In this document: positions 48,035-59,018 of the stretch, piece by piece
How the letters are laid out: each line of letters begins with the position of its first letter
How positions within the stretch are numbered: position 1 is the stretch's first letter
NCBI GenBank assembly: GCA_003508835.1
Contig: PUFA01000167.1
Coordinates: forward strand, 434,001 to 498,000
Origin: Eonycteris spelaea
Lineage: Eukaryota > Chordata > Mammalia > Chiroptera > Pteropodidae
Direction: 5' to 3'
DNA length: 64,000 nucleotides
Notes under the pieces: generated by a model
What the model was told of the DNA's origin: nothing
The model's input: only the letters and a program-made list of their open reading frames with translations
Database searches by the model: none
Translations under genes and position numbers: made by a program

Positions 48035-49185
48035 AGTCAGTTTTAATCTGATGTTGGCTACAACATATTTCTTCCTCTTAATCTTTTGATTAAAGGAATT
48101 CTAGTCAAAAGATGCAAATCTCAAGCTACGATTAGAATGCAAAATCATGACATGATGTTTTACATTTTATGTATACAGGTTAAGGCTTGGTTTCTTTTAA
48201 TAATAGCTAACCACACCTTTCTTAGAAAATAAAGATTTTTGGTGGGAAATGGTAGAGAAAAAGTTATCTTGGTTAGCCATTTTCTAGACAAACTGATTGA
48301 TTCTAAAAAGTTTCAAAGTTCTTTTTAGAAATGAGAAGATTAAGAACTAGAAAAGTAATGTTGGTTGACGGTCACGTAGTGAGTGGAGAAAGGGCCACGC
48401 TATTTTCAGAATCTCAAAAGACATACTGGTGTCTTTTCAAGATCAGTAATGTAACTAAAACTAGCAGACCACCCTTAGTCAATTCCTCGGCAGGGGTTCA
48501 TGGCTGATTTAAAATGCCCTTTCAGGCCCACGAATGAAATACTTCTGCCTGCACTGAGCATACTTAGGGGTGGGACGTTTCTAAGAGCAAGCTAAGAAAG
48601 CCATTGATTTCTTCTTACCCAAAAGAAAATAAATATATAATTTAAAACGGCTCGAGGTGCTGAAGAGGATAATTAAGGGCACTCACAACAAGCCTACTGA
48701 TTCTTAGCATGCAGTTGCCTCACGTGATTAGCCCTGTAGTATATCCATTAATCAAGTGGTGAAATCCAGGACTTTATCAATTTTGTGTTCTGAGATGCTG
48801 CAATGAAAGGGAACAGGGTATCTCAGAAAGGAATGCAAAGGCTTTGGGCAGTCCTAGAGAAGATGTGCATTCTTTGAGCCCCACTTGGATTCAGCCGCTG
48901 CTTCCAAGCTCTTCCTCTTATAAACTTGCCTCTGCCTAGACCTCTTTTGCGCTTTTAAAAACGCACACCAGTGGCCGAGGACTCTGAACATGGCCAAGGA
49001 TCTTGAGAGCTGCTGCGTGACTTTTCCTTAGTTTGCTCATCCACCTGGAGAGGCTGCTCAGATGGGAAGGAGTAGCCAGATGGGAAGTTTTACAGAGTGA
49101 TAAAAAGCAGAACATTGCAGGAAGCAGTCATGGATACTGTTCACAAAAATCTCTAGAAAGGTTTGCAGCCCATATTTCACCCATT

Positions 49186-49345
49186 ACAAGTTTTTTAAAT
49201 AAAGTAAAATTGGTATATGACATTATATTAGTTTCAGGTGTACATTATAATTTGATATTAGTATACACTGTAAAGCGATTACCACCATAAGTCTAGTTAT
49301 CAGCTATTGCCATACAATTGACCCCCTTTGCCCATTTTACTTTTT
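49186..49345 (-). mobile_element. L1 3'-end fragment
   Basis: 'taaagtaaaattggtatatg', 'attatattagtttcaggtgt', 'acattataatttgatattag' and 'gcgattaccaccataagtct' match the L1 3' terminus in reverse, as in the half-L1 but from a separate short insertion. Confidence 0.8.
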
Positions 49346-49917
49346 TTAAATGAAGACATTTTTAATATTGCATGATATTGAAACATAATGAAAACAAAAC
49401 ATTTTATACAACTTATGGATTAAACTGTACTCATAAAATGGATAGCCTTAAGTGTATTAGTAAGCTAGGAAGAATGAAATGAATTTATTCAATTCAAGAT
49501 GCTAGAAACAGAAAGACAAAAGAAACTGTAGGAAAGTATAGGAGGGAAATGAGATAAGAATAGGCATTAATAAATTAAAATATGGAAAAACCATAGAATT
49601 GATAAAAGGCCAGTTCTAGAGGGAAAAACACCTAATAATATAACCTTTTAGTCAGTTTAGTTAAGAGAAAAGGGGGAAGCATAAATGCACAAAATTAGAA
49701 GTGAGAAAAAGAAATAACCACAGATATAGTAGGGATATCTGTGTCTCCCCCTTCCCTTATCCCTCTGTGGGGAGAATGTCACCTACTACCTTTTAAGGGC
49801 ATTTTCGTTATTCTGATTTAAGGACATAAGCAACGTCTCTCCTAAATAGGGCTTTTGGCCTCATTTTCCTAATAAAACATGATTAAAGTAGAGAGGGAAG
49901 TGAAGGGTAGCAGAATA

Positions 49918-50413
49918 TGACACCTGAAAATATGCCACTTTGGCATATTATTTTGAGCTATGGAAACTTGAAAAACAGCAAATGCAGGAAGAGGCTTTCT
50001 CTAAACCCCCTTTCTCTGCCTAAAGGCAGATCCTCCAGAAGGAACTCAGTTGTCAAAAATCCCTTTCCAGGGAGTTTCATCAACCAGGGAGTTTTGACTC
50101 GTATTGCAGGAGAGGAGACGAGAAGTCAACACAATACCTGGACAAACTGTCAAAAATTATCCCGTCTCACATCTGTTCTTCTAAGGACCCATTTATCTTC
50201 CCCAAAATCATTTACTCTCCCCTAAGAGGCCTAAATCCCACTCCCTTTCCTTGTTATGATGGTATTTAATCCTGAATTCCAGGTCACCTCACTTTTTCCT
50301 GGGTATCTCCCATGTATACATGAAGTATCCATGTTAATAAACTTCTGTTAGTTTTTCTCTTGCTCATCTATCTTTTATTACAGGAGTCTCAGCCAAGGAC
50401 TCAGAAGGGTACA
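49918..50413 (+). mobile_element. solo LTR of an endogenous retrovirus (ERV1-like)
   Basis: The segment begins tgacacctgaaaatatgcca and ends in ...actcagaagggtaca, giving TG...CA ends. An AATAAA signal (gttaataaacttctg) lies shortly before the 3' end and is followed by 'tctcttgctcatctatcttt'. This is the layout of an ERV1-type LTR. No gag, pol or env homology adjoins it, so it is a solo LTR left by recombination. The family was not assigned, and no clear target duplication was seen. Confidence 0.68.
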
Positions 50414-50418
50414 GAAAA

Positions 50419-50446
50419 GGGTAAAGGGTAAAGGGTAAAGGGTAAA
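50419..50446 (+). repeat. short GGGTAAA tandem array
   Basis: Four perfect gggtaaa heptamers follow the LTR end. A degraded echo, agagtaaagggtaaag, lies at 50457-50472. The array begins within a few bases of the LTR terminus. Confidence 0.9.
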
Positions 50447-50721
50447 GGACTACAGAAGAGTAAAGGGTAAAGAACTATAGAAGGAATCCACAGAGTGAAA
50501 TGAATTATTATTGCCTTCTCCACAATTTTAATTCTAGCCTTTCTAAATTATAATTTTATGTTTATGTAACTCTACCTTGTTGTAAGTAATGCCATATCAA
50601 CAAGTTTTATCAAATGCAATGGTAAACCTGCACGTGAATGTGTTTACCAGAACTGAAATACTCAGTGACCGAGAGGAAGCCACGCTCTGGTTTTGTTCTC
50701 ATGTTCCTGCTTTGTGCGTAG

Positions 50722-50970
50722 GTCTGATGCCCGTCTTCATAAAGATGACACTGACATTTGCTTCAGTAAAACACTCAACTCCTGCAAAGTGCCCCAGATT
50801 CGTTATGCCAGCGTGGAGCGCCTCCTGGAGCGGCTGACAGACTTGAGGTTTCTTAGTATCGATTTCCTCAACACCTTTCTGCACACCTACCGTATTTTTA
50901 CGACAGCCGCTGTGGTGCTGGCAAAGCTTTCTGACATATACAAGAGGCCTTTTACCTCCATCCCCGTCAG
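50722..50970 (+). CDS. RASGRF2: RASGRF2 exon: REM (Ras-GEF N-terminal) domain
   Basis: The exon is 249 bp. It completes Lys and ends with two bases of Arg (gtc ag|gtaggc). It encodes [40 protein letters not shown] and [19 protein letters not shown], the helical REM module that supports the CDC25 catalytic domain. By recall human has VVLGKL where this has VVLAKL. The antisense open frames over this exon are shadows of it. A symmetric 249-bp exon could be skipped in frame, but this would delete most of REM. Confidence 0.98.
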
Positions 50971-51593
50971 GTAGGCCCAGGATTTGCCTGTTATGAAAGT
51001 GTGGCCCTTCTGATTTTGGGGTCTTCCTGCAGAAGAGCAGCTCCGAGGGTATTGCCTTGCCTTTGAACTTCCCAAGCCCCGCCAGTAAAAGGGATTGAGT
51101 AGAACTCAGAGATGGTTCCTGAGGGGAGAAATCGAGCCCAGTTTCTGAAGTCTGCAAGTGGTCTTTGCTTGCTTTGTGATGATTTGGACACTATTGTTTT
51201 AGGCTTTCTTATTTTATTTTTTTTTTACAGTTATGCTTTTCAAACTTTAACGTGTATAAGAATCCCCTAGGGGTCTTGTTAAATCACAGGCTCTCTGATT
51301 CAGTAAGTCTGGAGTGGAACTGGAGTTCCGCATTTCTGAGAAGCTGCCAAAAGATACCAATGCTAGTCTTTGGACCACAGTTTAGTAGCAAGGGATTAGA
51401 CATGACCTGAAAAGCGTCTGTGTTCCTTTGGCAAGTGCGTGGAATACAAGCAGCATTGAAATGAAGAAAGTCCAGCAGCAGAAATGCGATGATATTGTGG
51501 CCTTTTAATATGGGGAGCATGTTCTTGAATGACATCAGGGGAATCATTTTCACTTGGCTACAATCTGTTAATAGCTTTTGCTCTTATTTTTAG
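50971..51593 (+). other. RASGRF2: RASGRF2 intron, short
   Basis: A 623-base intron with donor gtaggc and acceptor cttatttttag. It contains a MER5A copy (51230-51392). Confidence 0.85.
51230..51392 (+). mobile_element. MER5A non-autonomous hAT element
   Basis: 'cttttcaaactttaacgtgt', 'aagaatcccctaggggtctt', 'gttaaatcacaggctctctg', 'attcagtaagtctggagtgg', 'ccgcatttctgagaagctgc' and 'tctttggaccacagtttagt' follow the MER5A consensus in order over about 163 bases. Confidence 0.88.
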
Positions 51594-51982
51594 GTCACTG
51601 GAATTGTTTTTTGCTACTAGCCAGAACAACAGAGGTGAACATTTGGTGGATGGCAAATCCCCACGCCTGTGTCGCAAATTCTCTTCCCCACCACCGCTGG
51701 CTGTGTCCAGAACGTCCTCCCCGGTGAGGGCCAGAAAGCTGTCCTTGACTTCTCCCTTGAACTCAAGGATAGGAGCGTTGGACCTGACCACCTCCCCGGT
51801 GTCCAGTGGTCCTACCACCACCCATAGTCCCGCTGCGTCCCCACCGCCGCACACTGGTAAAGCACCGTTGGATCTTAGCAGAAGCCTTTCTTCTCCAGAA
51901 CAAAGCCCGGGACCTGTAGAAGAGCATGTAGATAACCCACGCGTGGACCTGTGTAACAAGCTAAAACGAAGTATTCAGAGAG
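51594..51982 (+). CDS. RASGRF2: RASGRF2 exon: REM end and Ser/Pro-rich linker
   Basis: The exon is 389 bp. It completes Arg and ends with one base of Ala (cag aga g|gtatca). It begins [20 protein letters not shown], then is rich in Ser/Pro with several SP/TP sites ([35 protein letters not shown]), consistent with a regulated disordered linker. Near its end is [10 protein letters not shown], which has an RxxL (destruction-box-like) core. RasGRF2 is known to be ubiquitylated, but a role for this motif here is inference. The Thr/Ser/Pro tract [20 protein letters not shown] appears longer than in human as I recall it. Confidence 0.97.
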
Positions 51983-52569
51983 GTATCACCCGGCTGCCAC
52001 ACCCCATGGTTGCTGGCCACCTGCTTCCCCCCCATTTCTCTTGGAACCCTAGATCCCTTTCTTTACCACTTTCCTTCTTCTGCTTAGAAAGTAGAATGAA
52101 TACAATAGCTAGTTAGAAGAAAAAAGGCCCATAGTTCCATCTAATCTTGTGGAAAAGAGAGCAAGTTTAGCTGTCCTAATGTCTTCTACAGTAAAGTCTG
52201 ATTGCAGTCAGTTGTCTATGGAAGAATAGCATTATCTGAACTATATTACTGGAAGGTTCTTCATGGAGTTTGATTAAGGCTGGTTGGGTTAAGAATCTGG
52301 TATGATACTCTGCATTGAGGTAGGCTGTGGGCCCTCTCATCCATGAGCCTGGGCCTCAGAGCTATCTCTTCCTTCTTCAGTGTCTGCCTCACCTGCTAAG
52401 GATGACCTAGCCTGTTAGCATTAACATGGCTTTTTCAGTTTAGTTGCCAAGGCAACACTCCATAATACAACAGTGATATAGGGAGAAAAAATAAAATCTG
52501 ACACAGTGTTTACTGTCTTTGACAGCCAAAATGATTTCTAAAAAGGTAGATTAGATAATTTGGTTTCTT

Positions 52570-52880
52570 GATTAAATTCTCTAATGACTTCTCATCACAG
52601 TTAAATTCTCCCTGCCAAGGCCTTCAGATCCTATGAGGCTTAGATGCTGTCTTCCTCTCCAACCCCTGCTCCTGCCATGCTTCCTTTTTGGGTCTCAGAA
52701 ACACCTCAGGCCTTTCCGCCTCAGGGCTTTTGCACTTGTTTTTCCCTCTGCCTGGACAATCTTTCTCCATATAAGCTTCGTGGGATCAGCAACCTTATCT
52801 ATCTTGTTTACCTCTATACCCTCAGTGCCTTGGGCAGTGCCTGGCAGGTAGTACATTTTTGTTAGATGAATGAATCAAGG
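52570..52880 (+). mobile_element. LINE2 3'-end fragment
   Basis: 'atgacttctcatcacagtta', 'ccaacccctgctcctgccat', 'cctcagggcttttgcacttg', 'ccctctgcctggacaatctt' and 'gggcagtgcctggcaggtag' with 'gttagatgaatgaatcaa' form the canonical LINE2 3' end. Confidence 0.82.
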
Positions 52881-54059
52881 AAAACAGTCAGCAGACTAAT
52901 CGAGGGTCCTGTGACATGGCGCCTTACCTTCCTCAGCTTGGGACAATGTTGCTGCTTTTAGAATCCAGTGACGAAAACAAAAAAAGGTTTTACAGGCAAA
53001 TTAGTAAACAACTTATTTTTTCTGTATAATAATCTTGAAGCGTCTATGTACTTTCTAGCTCATATCATTTAAATAACCTTCCTGAACAAAATACTTAATG
53101 GAATTTTAACTGGAGTGGTTGTCATCATCAAAAGTAGTACTCTTTTAAGCAAGAAATTCTTTAAATTGACAAGTTAGCAACTAAGGAGGAGGAAAGGAGG
53201 AAGATAATTAAAAAGTCATTAGAACAACAAGCTTCAGCAGAATCATGATGGATTCCTCTTGGGAATAATGAGGCAGCTCAGAAACTGACAAGGGCATCTG
53301 GGGTTTGCTCCAGTGCCAGTGCTTGGGCCCCTCCACAGAGGGAACGACTTAGGGAGGCTAATCTCAGATGTCCCCTCTGAGGCAGGGTACCCTGGGAAGT
53401 ACAGGAGTTTCCCAGGGTATAGAGAGTCCTTTCCACTCTTTAATTGGATTTCAGAAAATAGGAACGGAGAATCTGGGGATAAGTCTGGATTCTTGTGTTA
53501 TTTTGAGTCAGAAGAGCTTTAGTAATAAGCATGTTAGTGTCAGACATTTGTGGCTCTAAGGTTTTGGTTTGGTTGCCCATGCGGCTGGAATGAGAACACA
53601 GTAAGGTCTGTTCAGGAGTCATTGCATGATCTTCTCTATGCGGGTTGCCTTGCTACAGAGTGTGTAATGGTACAGAAGATGGTGCCCTGGCCCCTTGTAC
53701 TGTAGGTACGTGGAGAAGATAGACGACACCACATGTCTGTAAAGGCAGGTAGTACAAGAGGTATAGACAGAGTGCTCTGGAGGGCGAAAAGCACAGGGGT
53801 CATGTCTGGTTGCGCAAAGTCAGGATGTGTCAGTGGCATGAGCCTAGAAGAATGAAGAAGTTGGTTAGAGATAGGTGAACAAGTGAGCAAAGGGCTAATG
53901 TTAACCCTCAGTGGTGAATACCATTTCTGACAGCAGAAGACATCATTGCTTTGACAGGGATAGCTTTTGCTCAGTTTGAATGTCATATGCAGTCCTGTAG
54001 AGCAGACCCGTCACTAGTCTTTCTAGGGCTTTCTAGCATCGAGGAAACTTAAAAAAAAA

Positions 54060-54454
54060 AAACTCTTACAGAATTCCTCCTTCTTCTCTACCTTTTTCTT
54101 CTTTACTATCTTAACCACTTTTAAGTGTACAGTTTATTAGTGTTAAGTGTTTTCACATTGTCATGCAACTGATCTCCAGAACTTTTTCATCTTGTAAAAC
54201 TGAAACTCTGTACCCATGGACCCCCATTCCTCTCTCCCCCCAGCCCTCGGCAGCCACCATCTGCCTTCCGTTTTCACAGTCTGACTACTTTACGCTCCTC
54301 ATAGAAGTGGAATCATGGAATCCTAGAGTATCTGTCGTTTTGTGGCAGGCTTGTTTCACTTAGCATAGTAGCTCAAGGTTCTTCCCTGTTGTAGCCTGTG
54401 TCAGTATTTCCCTCTAGTTCGAGATTGAGTAATATTTAATTATAAATATACATT

Positions 54455-54512
<58 letters not shown>

Positions 54513-54845
54513 TTACCCATCCATCATTTGACAGACATTGGATTGCTTCCATCACTTAGCTATTGTGAATAATGCTACAGTGAACAGGGAAGTGCAAATA
54601 TCTGTTTGAGGACCTGCTTCCAATTGTTTTGGGTATAAACCCAGAAGGGAGATTGCTGGGTCATATGGTAATTCAATTTTTAATCTTTTGAGGAACCTCC
54701 ATGTGTTTTTCCATAGTGGCTGCACCATTTTACATTCCAATTTCTCTGCATCCTTGCCAACACTTATTATTTTCTGTTCTTTTGATAGTGTCCATTCTAA
54801 TGAGTGTGCAGTGAGAATCTCTTTTTTGTAATTTTTCATATATTT
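54060..54845 (-). mobile_element. L1 3' end, interrupted by a long (AT)n
   Basis: Reverse L1: 'ctgaaactctgtacccatgg', 'agaagtggaatcatggaatc', 'ggattgcttccatcacttag', 'ctattgtgaataatgctaca', 'gtataaacccagaagggaga', 'ttgctgggtcatatggtaat' and 'tccatagtggctgcaccatt'. The dinucleotide tract 54457-54504 lies at the 'tacattcc-ata' position of the 3' region. Confidence 0.85.
54457..54504. repeat. (AT)24 microsatellite followed by poly-T
   Basis: A perfect 48-base AT run is followed by T11. Because AT repeats are self-complementary, the run could extrude as a cruciform. Confidence 0.97.
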
Positions 54846-56317
54846 CACTTTAATTTGGCTAACCCCTACTAGTGTGGATATTATTTTTTTCTTTAATGAA
54901 GAAGCAAAAGAAAAACCCTTTTCTTTCTGTGTCGTGGTCTAAATATATGTCATAGTTCTAGAAGCTCTCTATCAAGCTGCCCATTGCCCACCATAGTTAA
55001 TTATGCCACTTTAATTTAATGTCCCGTGTTAGACACCAGGTTTCCTGGTTCTGATCTTCAGAACCCAACCCCAGAGTGTATAGTGATGGTCCAATGCCAT
55101 ATCATAAAGCATGTTTGGCCTGCTGTCTAGGATGCTGACTGGTGGCAATCAGTAGGTTTTTTCTCTGGAGCAAATTAGACTCAGGGAAGCCAAGAGAAAT
55201 AAGAAAGTACTGGATCGAGCTCCCAGGGATGGACACTGATAAAGGCCGCAAAGACTTGTCAGTGCAGATGCTGGGCAGAGATGGGATCCTTGTGGACACA
55301 GCTAGCGGCAGCTGGAGAGCTCGTCATGTGGCAGCATTGCTCAGTTTTGACCAGGGGCCTCAGGTGGAGAGAGCCCATGAATCACAGTGTGGCAAAAATA
55401 CTAGGTTCTCTCTCACATGAGAGAAATAACTAAAGTCCAGGGCTTAATGCCTCTGCTATTCACGCATTTCCCCAAAACCCATACTTTACAGCTAGACTTT
55501 CAAGGGTTAGTTTCTCCACATGGTCCTAGATGAGAAATGTTACTTTGCTTTTCTAGGTCACGGCTAAATGCCGAGCTCCTCTCACTTGGGGTGATGGGTA
55601 GTGCCTGATGGAAGCACCTGACAGCCAACCTCCATTCCAGAGATGTCAGCACCTCTGCCCTCTGTTTCTCACGTCTCAGTAATGCCCACCTGTATCTCTC
55701 ATTTTTACTGAGTGTTCACCCAGTCCTTCCTTTAAGCACTTCGTTACTGGCCACTTCCTTATTCCTTTCTTTTTTTCTTTCTGTAGCTGACTTCTGACTA
55801 CTTTTAGTGTATTTACTTCCCATTTTTTTCTTAAAAATATTTAAGGTGTCATTCAAAGAGACCCCTGGTGCGACTGGATTAAAAATAAAACAGATAAAGA
55901 AATCAGGCAATGAAGAAAAGTTGTGAGAGGCTGAGGATGTGGTTAGTGAGCAAAGGAACACTGTGTGGCCCTCTGCAGTTCCCAGAGTTGCTCTGATTTT
56001 GGTCCTGAGTATAATCAATTATGTGATTTATATTGAAACCTAAGATAGTTGGTGTGTAGCCACATCTTTTCTAGCTACTGAGACTTGAGGACAAGTTGTC
56101 CTGTGGATCCTTGTCAAGGAAACACTGTGAGTAGAAAGCTTAGAATTAATACTGGGGGTAGGGAGCTGTTTGGCATACTTCTGAATAGCTGAAACAAAGG
56201 AATCATACTTTCTATTTTCTTTTACTTTGCATTGGTATACGGGCAAGTTTGGTCATGGATAGTGCTAGGAAAGTCAGGGATGAAATATTTTACTTCAGTG
56301 TCAGTCTGACAAGTACA

Positions 56318-56365
56318 GTGTGTGTGTGTGCACACACGTGCATGCGTGTGCACATGCGTGCATGC
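56318..56365. repeat. 48-base alternating purine-pyrimidine tract
   Basis: The run gtgtgtgtgtgtgcacacac then gtgcatgcgtgtgcacatgc then gtgcatgc alternates purine and pyrimidine at every step and contains several short palindromes (gtgcac, tgcatgca-like, gcatgc). Such GT/GC-rich alternation is the classic Z-DNA-forming type. Confidence 0.9.
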
Positions 56366-58171
56366 CTGTGTGCATACATGCAATGTCTGTAGAAGCCAAG
56401 AGTGCTGCTGTGTTGACTCTGCTGTCTAGTTCTTGAAAATTCCAGTTGGCAAAGAAAAGGGAGATGCTGATCTGTCTTTAATTTGAAAGATGTTTGCATG
56501 TGCTTTGCATAATGTTAACACTTAAAACAGTTGGTAAACTTGAATAAAAATCCTGTGCCAACAGTTTATACATTTCCTGCTTCTCACTTCAGGATGCAGC
56601 TCCACACAACCTCATTGCCTAATACCAGCTTTGTCTATTAGGTGCATCCTGAGGCCAAGGCTCTCCCACTACACTCTAGCTAAACAGGGTAAACTCTTTG
56701 AAAAATCCTCATGACCTTTGTCCAGTTTTATTGTCACTGCAGTCACGATGCTGGCCTTGCAACATTTCCTGTCAAGAAAGCTTCAAATGACATGAAGGGA
56801 AGGAAGAGAAAAAGGAAATATCCCTCAAAAATGAGTGAGACTGTGAACTTCTGAGGGAAAAAAAAATGCAGAGAATTTCCCTTCTCCTAGTTCCTAGATG
56901 TGTTCCAGACTCACCCAGTATTCATTAGTGTCCTTCTTTCTTGCTACCAGGCAGCCCCACCTTCTACCCTGCATTCTTCTAAAAAGCACAAATATCAGCC
57001 CACTCACATCCAGATTACGCCCAGTGTTGGATTCTCAGTAAAGTTCAAACCCATGGTGGGCAAGAAAGGAAGGCCCAGGGCAGGAGGTTCACTGTATTTG
57101 GGTCCCTTACCCAACCAGTGTTCACCTGGGCATGCAGCCGACCCCAAGCATTGCTGCACAGCCCACATCACTAGTGTCTGTTTCTGTGTTCTTAGTTTGA
57201 ACATTGCCTGCCTGTGGGCTGAAAGTGCTCCCAATTTTAGCATTTGTTTTGAGCCCACATCTGCCCACTCATCCTGCAGGCAAAGCTGTTTGCATGGAAC
57301 TTGATTAAAAGTGAACAAGCCAGAAGGAAATGCTTCTTTTCCCCCACCATCTCTTTATAGGTTCCTATTTGCTTACAGTGGTATTCTTAACTTGTTCTTT
57401 CAGTGGACATTTGGGGGCCTGTCCAGCTCTCTCACTGTGAAGTTTTTTGGGTTCAATGTAATTGCTGACTAAATGATTTTCTCATTTGCCTCAGAGGAAT
57501 GAATGGATGAATCAGACCAAGGACATGTAGTTGATATTCTGCTTGTTCTTGCAGAGCAGATGCCTTCCATTACTGAATTTTGAGGGAGTTATTTAGAAAA
57601 TAATAAAACTAACAGCTAAGCACTGATTTTTTTGTCCACATCGTTGCCAGCTTTACTGTAATTATGTCATTCAAAGAAAGATTCTAACCATTTCCCTTTC
57701 CTGGCATTTCTGTATCAAAAAGGCAAAATTGTGGCCATATTTCTAAAGGAGTAAATCACATGCAAAGTGTAAAAATGAAATGGCTTTATATAATGTCTTA
57801 GGGATTTTGTAAAATTTGGGCCATGAGTTGAGAGTAGTTCTGCTGACAGAGGTAATATAAAATTAGTAGAGGTGACACAGCCTTTACTGGCTAATGAAAA
57901 GTCCCAGGGAAAAGAAAGGGAAGAATTGTTGGAAATTTATGAAAATTTTGTAGTATTTTTCCTTGAAAGAACACACACAAAGTTGTAATTTTACCCAGTT
58001 CATAAGCCAGTGGAAGGGGCATGGAAACATTAGTAATAACCCTAATTGTGACTGTAGAATGATGTGTCTTTTTTGTCATGGGATGTTAACTTCAGTGAAG
58101 AGGCTAGATTACCTTAAAGCCTCTCAACTGCTCATTGTAAAAACTTCCTCTTGCCTCCTGCTGATCTGTAG

Positions 58172-58395
58172 CTCTAGGTCAGGGCTATCCAATGGAACTT
58201 TCTGGGAGGATGGGAGTGTTCTGTATTTGTGCTGTCCAATAGTGAGGCCCTAGGCACATGTGACTGCTGAGCACTTAAAATGTGGCTAGTTACAGTGAGG
58301 ACCTGAAATATTAATTTAACTTTTGTTAATTTTCATTTAAATGTATAGGACCATATTTGACTAGTGCTGCCATTTTGGACAGGGCAGCTCTAGGT
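58172..58395 (+). mobile_element. non-autonomous hAT DNA transposon with perfect 8-bp duplications
   Basis: The element 58180-58387 begins cagggctatccaatggaact and ends in ...ttttggacagggcag, with 'tgtgctgtccaatagtga' and 'cacatgtgactgctgagcac' inside. This is a common mammalian 'gctgtccaata' hAT fossil. The flanking CTCTAGGT at 58172-58179 and 58388-58395 is an exact 8-bp target duplication. The family name is uncertain. Confidence 0.88.
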
Positions 58396-58886
58396 CCTTA
58401 GGAGTCCCCAAGAGCTTCTTAGGGGTCCACATTGGTAGAGATTCACACTTTAGTTGACCAAAAGGAGCTACCCAAGCAAAGAAATAGTGTAGTCCCAATT
58501 GTGATCCCAGGTCTGATTTACACTCTGGAAGAGTCTCTTTTTTCCTCTCTCCAAGAAGGCAGGGACATTCTCAGGGGCAGGAGACCGACTCCACACCCCT
58601 TTTGTTTTTAACATCAGCCGTTGTGTTGGACAGATGGGGCTGCTTGGAGTAGGCCAGGCTGGGCGGGGTAAGTAAGACAGGGGTAGAGAAGATGCATATT
58701 TAGTTTTAGTGTCATTAGCATTCTGCCAGAAGGAATGACTCGATTTCATATTAAAGCCCTCTGAAATGTATACTAATACGAAATGCCTGTTATCCATAGC
58801 GAACGTTTGTGTTTGTGTGCATGATACTGACAAGAAGCTCTTGAATCCGCGGCCTGGTTGTTTAAATTCGCCATGTTTTAAAGCAG

Positions 58887-59018
58887 CAGTCCTGGAGTCT
58901 GCGCCGATGGACCGGGCAGGAGCAGGAGTGGAAATCTCCCCCGCGGCGGACGCCACAGAACTCTCACCTTGCAGGTCGCCCTCGACGCCTCGGCACCTCC
59001 GCTACCGCCAGCCCGGAG
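58887..59018 (+). CDS. RASGRF2: RASGRF2 exon: CpG-rich second linker segment
   Basis: The exon is 132 bp. It completes Ala and ends with one base of Gly (gga g|gtgagc). It encodes [20 protein letters not shown] then [15 protein letters not shown], in a disordered Ser/Pro/Arg-rich region. Relative to human as I recall it, the RAGAGVEIS stretch carries about two extra residues. The exon is unusually rich in CpG against AT-rich flanks. The acceptor is a tandem aag-cag-cag. Its length is a multiple of three, so skipping would keep the frame. Confidence 0.95.

Larger units (their letters stand above)
42189..50721 (+). other. RASGRF2: RASGRF2 intron between PH2 and REM (largest accessory block)
   Basis: It contains MER2, a 3.2-kb half-L1, a further L1 tail, a solo LTR and a GGGTAAA array (all listed). 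Other parts (42200-43640, 44010-44815, 48050-49180, 49350-49915, 50450-50721) look like plain AT-rich intron to me. Confidence 0.85.
51983..58886 (+). other. RASGRF2: RASGRF2 intron in the linker (first)
   Basis: It contains a LINE2 end, a possible LINE2-era stretch near 53650-53930, an L1 tail with a long (AT)n, an alternating Z-type tract at 56318-56365 and a hAT element. The rest is unremarkable. Confidence 0.85.

Noticed and set aside
50419..50446. Interstitial telomere repeat
   Set aside because: The unit is GGGTAAA, not TTAGGG or its complement, and only four copies exist.
50699..51157. 152-codon open frame on the minus strand
   Set aside because: It is the antisense of the REM exon and its flank. 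The + strand carries conserved protein with consistent splice sites.
51558..51959. 133-codon open frame on the minus strand
   Set aside because: It is a shadow of the 389-bp Ser/Pro-rich RASGRF2 exon, caused by its GC-rich codons.
58468..58956. 162-codon minus strand open frame
   Set aside because: It is partly antisense to the CpG-rich RASGRF2 exon, with no recognised homology and no splice context.
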